A DNA stretch of 5,712 nt from positions 1-5,712 of the forward strand of contig JBDNIO010000276.1 of the NCBI GenBank assembly GCA_041688215.1, written 5' to 3'. Below the pieces are notes generated by a model. The model made no database searches. It was not told where the DNA came from and saw only the letters and a list, made by a program, of their open reading frames with translations. The stretch is from JBDNIO01 sp041688215. Its GTDB lineage: Bacteria; Pseudomonadota; Gammaproteobacteria; Nevskiales; Salinisphaeraceae. The translations under genes were made by a program, and so were the position numbers. Positions 1 through 5,660 of the stretch are shown here, one piece after another (the first letter of the stretch is position 1; each line of letters starts with the position of its first letter).

Positions 1-180
1 ATGGGCGCTAAAGTGCCAGTAAGAACCAAGGCGAAACTGAGAGCCGCAACCATCGAGCACATGGCGCGCCTTGAACAAAATCCCGACCGCGTCAAAGCCT
101 ACTTCCAGGACCCCTACGTCAAATACGCCGCTGCAGTAATGTTAATACTTCACCTGGCCGGATCAATAAATAGTAGGTAA
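1..180 (+). CDS. Small hypothetical protein, possibly truncated at both ends
   Basis: An open frame of 59 codons runs from an ATG at base 1 to a TAA at 178-180. Because the window begins at this ATG, it may be an internal methionine and no ribosome binding site can be inspected. The first 45 or so residues are basic and helix-like (KAKLRAATIEHMARLEQNP, then DRVKAYFQDPYVKYAA) and use GC-rich third positions like the conserved genes further on. From about base 136 the codons turn AT-rich and the frame ends after LILHLAGSINSR, so the natural C-terminus may have been replaced by unrelated DNA. I do not recognise the family and assign no function. It overlaps the 3' end of a doubtful reverse ORF. 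Confidence 0.35.
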   Translation: MGAKVPVRTKAKLRAATIEHMARLEQNPDRVKAYFQDPYVKYAAAVMLILHLAGSINSR

Positions 181-382
181 AGCCGTCTTCAGTTCTATAC
201 ATCGGAGCAGGCGCCACGGAGACGTTATCGCCGGTAACAGATGCATCGCTACCGCTGCCCTCCACAACCGGCCAACAGTAACGCTTGCCCGAATACACTG
301 GCGATAACCAGCTTACGAACCAAACGAGGTCTCCGGCTATGACGGACACCGACAAAACCCCTTCTATGCTGTGATGATGCAC
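119..382 (-). CDS. Doubtful hypothetical protein, reverse strand
   Basis: An 87-codon reverse frame begins at a GTG (380-382) and ends with TGA at 119-121. No convincing Shine-Dalgarno sequence precedes the start. The product would have a hydrophobic stretch (about residues 9-29) followed by a Gly/Ser/Asp-rich part and a segment that reads like folded protein (YRTEDGFTYYLLIRPGEV). Codon use is mixed and the region is less GC-rich than the flanking genes. Its last 20 or so codons run antisense to the coding-looking forward frame at 1-135, which suggests that one of the two is spurious or that different pieces of DNA meet near base 120-140. I do not recognise it. It is listed because it is the only coding candidate between 181 and 382. 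Confidence 0.22.
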   Translation of the reverse strand: MHHHSIEGVLSVSVIAGDLVWFVSWLSPVYSGKRYCWPVVEGSGSDASVTGDNVSVAPAPMYRTEDGFTYYLLIRPGEVLTLLQRRI

Positions 383-559
383 AACTTTTCGTGCCAGACC
401 GCAGACTGACTATTAAACTATTTACGAATCCTATACCTACCAATCTAATGAACCCTAGTAAAGTTATCGGCACTTCCAGATAATTATTAGGCTCCTGAAA
501 TGGATTTACCTCAACATTCTCCTTGTTGCTGGTTGTATGGACACCCGAGCGGCAAATAG
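383..559. other. AT-richer intergenic stretch with no gene recognised
   Basis: No frame here looks coding on either strand except a short hydrophobic forward piece at about 483-550. That piece reads RLLKWIYLNILLVAGC and resembles a lipoprotein signal peptide. The rest is AT-rich and would fit the upstream region of the DUF3015-like gene. No clear sigma-70 promoter, tRNA fold or strong hairpin was found by eye. Confidence 0.4.
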
Positions 560-598
560 TTTCGTATATTCGCAAGCGCGTCGGCACTCACCGATGAT

Positions 599-928
599 GT
601 GCTAGACGATGCCGAAGACACGGCACGCGAGCATCCTTTTATCACCGCGAGCACGGCAGCCACTACGGGCATCCTGATCAGCGACGAAGTCGATGAAAGC
701 AACTATACGCGTGCCAACCAGTTCGTCGAATCCAGCTATGTTGCTATCCGGCGTGACGCAGCCACCGGTTCCGGCCAGCATGTGCAGGCGCTGGCGGTGC
801 TCCTGAACCAGTCCGAACCCGACTCGTTCGGGCGCTGGATGCAGAGCCATTACGCCACCATATTTGACGGCAGCGGCCGCAAAGGCATGGTCGAGCGTAT
901 TCTTGCAACCCGCGATCTGGAATCCTGA
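599..928 (+). CDS. DUF3015-like small protein, probable lipoprotein with disrupted 5' end
   Basis: The frame ends with TGA at 926-928 and is open back to 560, after a TAG at 557-559. GTG at 599 is the only usual start near its beginning and has no good ribosome binding site. The protein (about 109 residues from that GTG) has a Thr/Ala-rich N-terminal part and a conserved-looking C-terminal block: QFVESSYVAIRRDAATGSGQ, then HVQALAVLLNQ and FGRWMQSHYATIF. The pattern of an invariant-looking D-A-x-G-x-G followed by LAxLL resembles DUF3015 lipoproteins of unknown function. Such proteins normally begin with a signal peptide and lipobox. Here a lipobox-like V-A-G-C (525-536) lies just upstream in a different frame, so the gene is either frameshifted or mis-sequenced between about 540 and 600. 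It converges with the yhbW-like gene. The family call is from memory and moderate. Confidence 0.55.
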   Translation: MLDDAEDTAREHPFITASTAATTGILISDEVDESNYTRANQFVESSYVAIRRDAATGSGQHVQALAVLLNQSEPDSFGRWMQSHYATIFDGSGRKGMVERILATRDLES

Positions 929-940
929 GAAAACCAGGCA

Positions 941-963
941 CCGCAAATCGCTTGCAGGGTTTT
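941..963 (+). terminator. Weak intrinsic terminator candidate
   Basis: CC-GCAA (941-946) can pair with TTGC-A-GG (952-958) around a 5-base loop with one bulged A, followed by G and TTTT (960-963). It lies 13 bp after the DUF3015-like stop codon and just before the convergent yhbW-like stop, where a terminator is expected. The stem is short, so this is a modest call. Confidence 0.35.
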
Positions 964-1942
964 AATCACGACACTGGGCAATCAGCTCAAACGACCGTAG
1001 CCGCGCGGCGTGGTCGTAAACGTCAGACACAATTATCAACTCGTCGGCCGTGGTTTCTGCAACCAGGTCAGCAATACCAGCGCGCACGCTAGCCGCAGAA
1101 CCGATAATCGAACGGGCAAGCATATTCTGCGCCTGGGCCTTTTCCATGGGCGACCAGTAGCTGTCGATATCATCTATCGGTGGCAGGCTCAATCCCGGGG
1201 TGCCGCGCATCAGGTTGGCGAAAGACATCTGCTGTGTGGTGGCCAGGTTACGCGCCTGGGCATCGCTTTCGGCCGCGATGATATTAACGCCGATCATGGC
1301 ATGCGGCCGTTCTAGCTGCGCCGACGGCTTGAAGCGGGTGCGGTAAATCTCCAGCGCGGGCAGTAACTGGCCCGGTGCAAAGTGCGAGGCGAACGCATAA
1401 GGCAGGCCAAGCTCTGCCGCCAGCGTGGCGCCAAAGGTACTGGAACCCAGAATCCATATCGGCACCTGCGTTCCCGCTGCGGGCACGGCCTGAACCCGCT
1501 GCCCAGGCTCGGCCGGTTCGAAGTAAGCCTGCAGTTCAAGCACATCCTGCGGAAAATGATTGGCGGCGGCCGCGGAGGTGCGCAACGCACGTACCGTGGT
1601 CTGATCGGTGCCGGGCGCACGTCCCAGACCCAGGTCAATGCGCCCGGGAAATAACCGCGCCAGGGTTCCGAACTGTTCGGCAATCACAATTGGCGAATGG
1701 TTGGGCAGCATAATGCCCCCCGCACCGACGCGAATCGTCTGGGTGCCGGCAGCCACGTGCTGGATAACCAGCGCGGTCGCGGCGCTGGCAATACCCGCCA
1801 TGTTGTGGTGCTCGGCGAACCAGATACGTCGATAACCCCACTGTTCCGCGTGACCGGCGAGATCGCGCGCATTGTCCAGCGCCGTGCGAGCATCAGCGCC
1901 CTGCGTAATGCGGGCCAGGTCCAGAATCGAAAGGTTTGTCAT
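962..1942 (-). CDS. yhbW: LLM-class flavin-dependent oxidoreductase, YhbW type
   Basis: This 326-residue protein belongs to the bacterial luciferase-like (LLM) superfamily, group 1, and closely resembles Escherichia coli YhbW (about 335 residues). Visible family blocks are WFAEHHNMAGIASAA (41-55), GGIMLPNHSPIVIAEQFG (75-92), FPGRIDLGLGRAPGTDQ (98-114), WILGSS (163-168) and PYAFASHFAP (181-190). These are typical of the FMN or F420-type TIM barrel that binds reduced flavin. No transmembrane segment or signal peptide is seen, so it should be cytoplasmic. The physiological substrate of YhbW-type enzymes is not established. The ATG at 1940-1942 gives the expected N-terminus (SILDLARI), although only a weak ribosome binding site precedes it. 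The gene is complete, converges with the DUF3015-like gene and is divergent from the YrhK gene, with which it shares a 70 bp control region. No lesion is visible. Confidence 0.93.
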   Translation of the reverse strand: MTNLSILDLARITQGADARTALDNARDLAGHAEQWGYRRIWFAEHHNMAGIASAATALVIQHVAAGTQTIRVGAGGIMLPNHSPIVIAEQFGTLARLFPGRIDLGLGRAPGTDQTTVRALRTSAAAANHFPQDVLELQAYFEPAEPGQRVQAVPAAGTQVPIWILGSSTFGATLAAELGLPYAFASHFAPGQLLPALEIYRTRFKPSAQLERPHAMIGVNIIAAESDAQARNLATTQQMSFANLMRGTPGLSLPPIDDIDSYWSPMEKAQAQNMLARSIIGSAASVRAGIADLVAETTADELIIVSDVYDHAARLRSFELIAQCRD

Positions 1943-1952
1943 TGTAAGGGTC

Positions 1953-1960
1953 TTTATAAT
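1953..1960. promoter_or_regulatory. Overlapping -10 elements for divergent yhbW and yrhK genes
   Basis: A perfect TATAAT lies on the forward strand at 1955-1960, 52 bp before the YrhK-gene ATG. On the reverse strand TATAAA (1958-1953) lies only 10 bp before the yhbW-like ATG, with ATTACA 17 bp upstream as a possible -35. The forward -35 is poor: TTGTCA at 1936-1941 is only 13 bp away. If the reverse element is used, the yhbW-like mRNA would be almost leaderless, which would fit its weak ribosome binding site. This is read by eye only. Confidence 0.35.
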
Positions 1961-2012
1961 GGGGCCAGTCTGTTTTGTAATCTTGTCATGGTTTGTTCAA
2001 GGAGACGAAAGC

Positions 2013-2282
2013 ATGCCCGAAAACACCAACGAACTGGTATTCACCCTCGGACACGAAGAGCTCAGCATTCGCCAGCGATACGAAGCCATGAGCATCATCA
2101 ACGACTTTTTCATCGCTATCTGGTTTTTGCTCGGCAGCATACTCTTCCTGTTTCCTGCCTGGGAACGTGTCGCGGTGTGGCTGTTCATCGTCGGGAGTGC
2201 CCAGTTCATTATCCGCCCAACCCTGAGATTGGCGCATCAGGTGCATCTCAAGAGAATTCCAGCCAGCCGCTGGGAGATGTAG
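2013..2282 (+). CDS. YrhK-domain small membrane protein
   Basis: This 89-residue protein matches the YrhK-like family (named after Bacillus subtilis YrhK), a small domain of unknown function. The N-terminal part has the characteristic run LGHEELSIRQRYEAMSIIND (12-31). Two hydrophobic helices follow, about 32-50 (FFIAIWFLLGSILFLFPAW) and 52-68, and then the basic end RPTLRLAHQVHLKR (68-81). It is predicted to sit in the inner membrane with two helices. The ATG at 2013 was chosen because AAGGAG (1999-2004) lies 8 bases before it. A longer in-frame start at 1872 would run through the yhbW-like gene and is not credible. The stop is TAG at 2280-2282, and only 46 bp separate it from the next gene, so both are probably co-transcribed. 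The length matches the family and the gene looks intact. Its function is unknown. Confidence 0.88.
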   Translation: MPENTNELVFTLGHEELSIRQRYEAMSIINDFFIAIWFLLGSILFLFPAWERVAVWLFIVGSAQFIIRPTLRLAHQVHLKRIPASRWEM

Positions 2283-2328
2283 CCTTGTGATCGCCGTTTA
2301 ATCCCCTCAACGCAGGAAAATCAACCCG

Positions 2329-3736
2329 ATGGCCAGACTGTTTTTCTATATATTCGCCGTACTCACGCCCTTGCTTGTTGCCGCCTGGGCCTGGGTCTGG
2401 CCACCCGCCGCATGGGCTTTTGCGCTGATACTGCCACTGATTGCCCTGGGCATTTACGACATTGCCTGCAAACACAACGTGCTCACCAATTACCCGGTGA
2501 TCGGGCACATGCGTTACATGCTGGAATTCATCCGCCCGGAACTGCGCCAGTATTTCTTTGAATCCGATACCAGCGGGCGGCCCTTCAACCGCGTACAGCG
2601 CGATGTAATCAACAGCCGGGCCGACGGCAAGGGCGACACTTCGCCCTTTGGCACGATTCGCGACGTTGAATCTGCTGGCTACGATTTTGCCAAGCATTCC
2701 CTCGCGGTAAAAGAAGTCGATGAATCCTGTGGTCGCATTACTTTTGGCGGCCCGCAGTGCAGCAAACCCTATAACGCCTCGCGGCTGAATATCTCGGCCA
2801 TGAGTTTCGGCTCGCTCTCCGCCAACGCGCTGTTGGCCAGGAACAAGGGCGCCAAACTCGGCAGCTTCGCTCACGATACCGGCGAGGGCGGGCTTTCCCC
2901 CTACCACCTGGAATACGGCGCAGATGTGATCTGGGAATTGGGCACCGCCTACTTCGGCTGTCGTACCAAAGAGGGCCGTTTCGACGATCAGGAGTTCAAG
3001 GATAAGGCCTCCAACGAGCATGTAAAAATGATCGAGATAAAACTCTCGCAAGGCGCCAAGCCGGTCGGATTCAAGCTATGTCTGGGCAAACGCTCGGAAT
3101 TCATGAGCATATGCAAAGCCATGATCGCGACCGGGATTTGTCCGGACTTCATCACCATCGACGGCGCCGAAGGCGGCACGGGCGCCGCGCCGGTGGAATT
3201 CTCTGACCGTTTGGGCACTTACATAAACGAAGCACGGCCGTTTGTGCACAACTGCCTGGTGGGCGCTAATCTGCGCGACGACATCCGCATCGTCGCCAGC
3301 GGCAAAGTCGCGATGGGTTTCGACATGGTGGTGAAACATGCACTTGGCGCCGACGCCTGCAACGCGGCACGGCCGTTCATGTTCGCGGTCGGCTGCATCC
3401 AGGCCCGGCGTTGCCACACCAACACCTGTCCCACTGGGGTTGCTACGCAAGACCCGGCGCGCGCTCGTGCGGTGGACGTGGCCGGCAAGAGCTTGCGCGT
3501 AAAGAATTTTCACGCAGCCACCCACAGTCAAGGCTTTTCTGGATATTACCGGTGCGCTGGGCTGTGCCCGTCCCGATGAGCTTACTGCCGAGCTGATCTA
3601 CCACCGCCCCGAATTCGGCCCGGCGCTGACCTACGCCGAGTTGTATCCGACACTGCAGCCGGGGCAATTACTGGGTAATGATGTACCCGCTTATTACGCT
3701 CAGCATTGGCGCTTGGCCACAGCTGAAAAGTTTTAA
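2329..3736 (+). pseudogene. FMN-binding glutamate synthase family protein, damaged
   Basis: The product is a short-form homologue of the glutamate synthase central/FMN domain (COG0069-type), normally about 520-540 residues with membrane helices at the N-terminus. Seen here are a hydrophobic start (about 1-45), NYPVIGHMRYMLEFIRPELR (64-83), HDTGEGGLSPYH (about 184-195), VKMIEIKLSQGAKP (232-245), DGAEGGTGAAPVEFSD, and a 3Fe-4S-type cysteine set C356-x5-C362-x4-C367 within CHTNTCPTGVATQ. Two lesions are visible. About 57 residues that normally lie between GAKP and GKPVGFKL are missing, in frame, at about 3051-3063. A CCAC tandem duplication (3518-3525) then shifts the frame, so the first frame stops at 3579. 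Removing one copy restores FHAATVKAFLDITGALG and a normal ending to TAA at 3734-3736. The start at 2329 follows an AGGA at 2314-2317. Loss of the conserved FMN/substrate segment makes activity unlikely. Sequencing or assembly error is the alternative. Confidence 0.88.
3518..3525 (+). repeat. 4-bp tandem duplication causing frameshift
   Basis: Two adjacent CCAC units lie at 3518-3521 and 3522-3525. Reading through both gives an aberrant tail after FHAAT. Deleting one unit restores gca-gcc-aca-gtc-aag (A-A-T-V-K), which agrees with the FHxxT(V/L)KA pattern of the family. Confidence 0.8.
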
Positions 3737-3752
3737 GCTCGGTTGGCGCAAG

Positions 3753-4685
3753 CTACCCGGATTGCCCACGCCGGCGTTTAGCCCGCTCGCTGGCCAGGAT
3801 TGCCGTAGTAATGGCACCGACAATCACAATTAAAGACAGCCAGATCGTAATCTCTACAAACCCGTCAAGCAACAGCTTGACGGCGGTAAATGCCAGTACC
3901 GCAGCTATACCGTAGTGCAGATAAGGCCAGTCGCGGATCATGTTCGCGAGCAGCAAATACAGCGCCCGCAAACCAAGCACAGCGAAGATGTTGGCGCTGT
4001 AAAGTACGAAGGTGTCGTGCGTCATCGACAATGCGGCTGCGATGGAATCGACCGCGAACATGATGTCTGACAACTCTATGGCGATCAGCGCAACCGCCAG
4101 GGACGTAAGCACGCGCTTGCCGTTTTCGCGGGCGACAAACTTGCCATCATGCGTGCGCTCACTCACCGGCAAATGCTTCGACAACCAGCCCAGCGCTTTA
4201 TTATTCTCATCCTGCGCCGTGGGGTCTTTGCGCAGGGTTTGCCAGGCCGCGTAAGCCAGAATCGCGGCAAAGACGTAGACCAGCCAGTGGAAACGCTCCA
4301 GCGCCGCGGCGCCCGCGAAAATAAAAATGCCACGAAATACCAGCGCGCCGATAATGCCCCAGAACAAGGCTTTGTGCTGGTAACGTTTGACTATACCCAG
4401 ACTGCCGAAGATCACCAGAAAGACAAACAGGTTATCCAGACTCAGGCTTTTCTCCAGCAGGAATACGGCAAGGTATTCACCGGCCGCGGAAAAGTCTTTC
4501 AGCCACCACACCACCCCGGAAAATGCCAGGCCGGTACCAATCCACACTACGCTCCAGCCCAGCGCCCAACGCCGCGACTCGGCGCGATCGCTCGTGGTGG
4601 CGAACAGATCAATGGCAAGCAGTATCAGTACGATTACGCCAAAAACGGCCCAGGCCCAGAGCGGCAGATCAGTAGAGGCTTGCAT
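3753..4685 (-). CDS. TerC/Alx family integral membrane protein
   Basis: The product has 310 residues, close to E. coli Alx (about 320), and belongs to the TerC family. Members are inner-membrane proteins linked to tellurite resistance, and several act as manganese exporters. At least seven hydrophobic segments are visible, roughly 9-29, 43-61, 70-97, 105-127, 132-150, 193-216 and 222-249, with more up to about 297 and a basic tail RAKRRR. Family signatures are EKSLSLDNLFVFLVIF (78-93) with E78, D84 and N85, QHKALFWGIIGALVFRGIFI (103-122), IELSDIMFAVDSI (203-215) with E204, D207 and D213, and NIFAVLGLR (232-240). The acidic membrane residues are the likely metal-coordinating ones. The ATG at 4683-4685 has AGGGGA (4696-4691) six bases-plus upstream. 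It converges with the glutamate synthase gene (16 bp gap) and is divergent from the ectD fragment. It appears complete. Which metal it handles cannot be read from sequence. Confidence 0.92.
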   Translation of the reverse strand: MQASTDLPLWAWAVFGVIVLILLAIDLFATTSDRAESRRWALGWSVVWIGTGLAFSGVVWWLKDFSAAGEYLAVFLLEKSLSLDNLFVFLVIFGSLGIVKRYQHKALFWGIIGALVFRGIFIFAGAAALERFHWLVYVFAAILAYAAWQTLRKDPTAQDENNKALGWLSKHLPVSERTHDGKFVARENGKRVLTSLAVALIAIELSDIMFAVDSIAAALSMTHDTFVLYSANIFAVLGLRALYLLLANMIRDWPYLHYGIAAVLAFTAVKLLLDGFVEITIWLSLIVIVGAITTAILASERAKRRRGQSG

Positions 4686-4865
4686 ACGATTCCCCTAGTT
4701 GGAATAGCTTTGCAGGGTACATTATCGCGGTGTGATTGCATCTGCCATGTAAATCAACAAATCACGCAAAACTGCAATGGCACTACGGGTTTTCCTCCTT
4801 GAAAAAACCAAAAAAAACTATAGCTTTGAGAGTGAACTTGAATACCAGGATTAGTTGGTACACGC
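4686..4865. promoter_or_regulatory. Divergent control region between terC and ectD fragment
   Basis: This 180 bp AT-rich gap serves two divergent genes. On the reverse (terC) strand it holds the terC ribosome binding site (4696-4691), a perfect AAGGAGG (4800-4794) about 109 bp before the terC start, and a T-rich tract (4818-4802). On the forward strand the same tract is an A-rich run that could act as an UP-like element. TTGAGA (4826-4831) is a possible -35, but no good -10 follows at 16-18 bp. The forward ribosome binding site is poor (AGGA at 4847-4850, 15 bases before the ATG). Confidence 0.35.
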
Positions 4866-5213
4866 ATGAACAGCAGAGACACTTACCCTACGCGTAACGG
4901 AAAAAAGCAGATTATATTCCCGCGCCAGGATCCGGTAATCCATTCGCGCAATCAGCAACGCTGGGAAGGCCCGCTGGCTGAAGGTGCCCCGGCCAATTTC
5001 GAGCGTGATGGCTTCTTATGGTTTGAAGGCCTTTTCTCCCAGGAGCGAGTGCAGCCGTTTATTGATGATCTGCAGGAGATGGCCAGAGATAAACAGCTAA
5101 TGGACTCGGACCAGGCCATTACCGATCCTGAGTCCGGCGAGCTGCGTTCTGTGTCCGCCATGCACGAGCTCTCGCAACGCTTCTCGAACCTGACGCGCGA
5201 CCCCCGAATATAA
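4866..5213 (+). pseudogene. ectD: Ectoine hydroxylase-like (EctD) N-terminal fragment
   Basis: The 115-codon frame matches the N-terminal third of ectoine hydroxylase, a non-haem iron, 2-oxoglutarate-dependent dioxygenase of the PhyH family that turns ectoine into 5-hydroxyectoine. Recognisable parts in order are DTYPTR (5-10), PRQDPVIHS (19-27), EGPL (34-37), FERDGFLWFEGLFS (45-58), DPESGELRSVSAMHELS (87-103) and LTRDPR (109-114). The match stops at the point where EctD normally continues as DPRLLD and the frame hits TAA two codons later. Full EctD is about 300 residues, and its iron ligands (HxD...H) and 2-oxoglutarate-binding arginine all lie beyond this break, so the fragment cannot be catalytic. 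No ectA, ectB or ectC is in the window. The DNA after 5207 reads as the 5' part of another gene on the opposite strand, so this is a rearrangement or a chimeric join rather than a point nonsense mutation. A related PhyH dioxygenase other than EctD is possible. Confidence 0.8.
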
Positions 5214-5442
5214 ATATAGGGCGCGCAATATACAGCAGAGCCCACGCGAAGATTAGCGCCTCCAGCGGCCGGCGGCGGCGTACCCGGCCGATCAAGCGGG
5301 CGCTCACCCACAGAAAAGGCGGCGTGCTGATCAAATAGACCAACACAAATATAAACGGGTCGATCTGGTGATTTTCGGCGACACTGCCAAGATAATCAAT
5401 GATACTGGCTAGCACGAGTTTTCCAGACGAGGGGTTTTTCAT
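5119..5442 (-). CDS. Small membrane protein, 3' end replaced by antisense ectD
   Basis: The reverse frame starts at ATG 5442-5440, with AGGA (5455-5452) nine bases upstream, and stays open for 107 codons to 5119. The first 79 residues look like a genuine small inner-membrane protein: a polar N-terminus, a first hydrophobic helix about 29-51 (FIFVLVYLISTPPFLWVSAR), a basic loop RVRRRR (53-58), and a second helix about 60-79 ending PIFIF. From residue 80 (below about 5206) the translation becomes Arg/Ala/Ser-rich (GGRASGSRSVARARAWR) because it is the antisense of the ectD fragment. The true gene therefore ends at about 5206 and its 3' part is missing. I do not recognise the family. The IS66-like end lies 132 bp upstream of the start and may have separated it from its promoter. 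Confidence 0.55.
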   Translation of the reverse strand: MKNPSSGKLVLASIIDYLGSVAENHQIDPFIFVLVYLISTPPFLWVSARLIGRVRRRRPLEALIFAWALLYIARPIFIFGGRASGSRSVARARAWRTQNAARRTQDR

Positions 5443-5453
5443 CGTAGCAAATC

Positions 5454-5522
5454 CTAAGGGATTTTATCCCAGCGAATCGACGGCAACTTCGCGGCAATGC
5501 AACTGCCCGAATCATCATCCAC
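5454..5522 (-). CDS. Possible 22-codon small ORF ahead of the membrane gene
   Basis: A GTG start (5522-5520) is preceded by GGAGG (5534-5530) at a 7-base spacing, a textbook ribosome binding site. It opens a 22-residue frame (DDDSGSCIAAKLPSIRWDKI in the middle and end) that stops with TAG at 5456-5454, 11 bp before the membrane-protein ATG. It could be a leader peptide, the stub of a disrupted gene, or chance. Only the ribosome binding site supports it. Confidence 0.2.
   Translation of the reverse strand: MDDDSGSCIAAKLPSIRWDKIP
5458..5470. repeat. Short perfect inverted repeat upstream of the membrane gene
   Basis: GGGAT (5458-5462) and ATCCC (5466-5470) flank three T residues. On the reverse strand the centre reads TAAAAT, a fair -10 element 19 bp before the membrane-protein ATG, so the palindrome could be an operator over a promoter. 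No matching -35 is evident. Confidence 0.3.
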
Positions 5523-5631
5523 AGATAAACCTCCGACACAGTTCAACTTCTATCCCAATCACTAAGGATGCCCGTAAGCGTTCACTCACCAGCGTTGTAT
5601 AGCCAAGCTAAATTACCCGGACAATAGCTTT

Positions 5632-5651
5632 CTGATTTCACTTTGAATCAG
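5632..5651 (+). promoter_or_regulatory. Hairpin overlapping the ribosome binding site of the IS gene
   Basis: CTGATT (5632-5637) pairs perfectly with AATCAG (5646-5651) around an 8-base loop, and G-T wobbles can extend it. The 3' arm overlaps the start of AGGCGG (5650-5655), the likely ribosome binding site of the ATG at 5661, so the fold could reduce translation. Confidence 0.35.
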
Positions 5652-5660
5652 GCGGTTGCA

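Noticed and set aside
249..587. Reverse ORF of 112 codons
   Set aside because: It overlaps another doubtful reverse frame and the start of the DUF3015-like gene. The start lacks a ribosome binding site, and its C-terminal VFGQALLLAGCGGQR is a lipobox-like string at the wrong end of the protein.
1872..2012. Upstream start for the YrhK-domain protein at 1872
   Set aside because: The extra 47 residues are antisense to the yhbW 5' end and cross the promoter. The ATG at 2013 has a strong ribosome binding site and fits the family length.
1697..2290. Forward ORF of 197 codons
   Set aside because: It runs antisense through yhbW and out of frame through the YrhK gene, both of which have clear family matches.
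2248..3051. Reverse ORF of 267 codons
   Set aside because: It lies antisense to the well-conserved glutamate synthase and the end of the YrhK gene. It shows no family features and arises from GC-rich codon bias.
3737..3752. Bidirectional terminator between the glutamate synthase gene and terC
   Set aside because: The 16 bp gap has no stem with a T run on either strand.
4149..4802. Forward ORF of 217 codons
   Set aside because: It is antisense to the conserved terC gene, the translation is low-complexity and polar with no recognisable domain, and no ribosome binding site was seen.
4686..4865. yybP-ykoY manganese riboswitch upstream of terC
   Set aside because: It was expected from some alx relatives, but the conserved loop sequences and paired arms could not be found by eye. 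The GGGGA near the start is simply the ribosome binding site.
5399..5602. Forward ORF of 67 codons
   Set aside because: It spans the antisense of the membrane-protein start, the intergenic gap and the IS-like end. The composition is random-looking and no ribosome binding site was seen.
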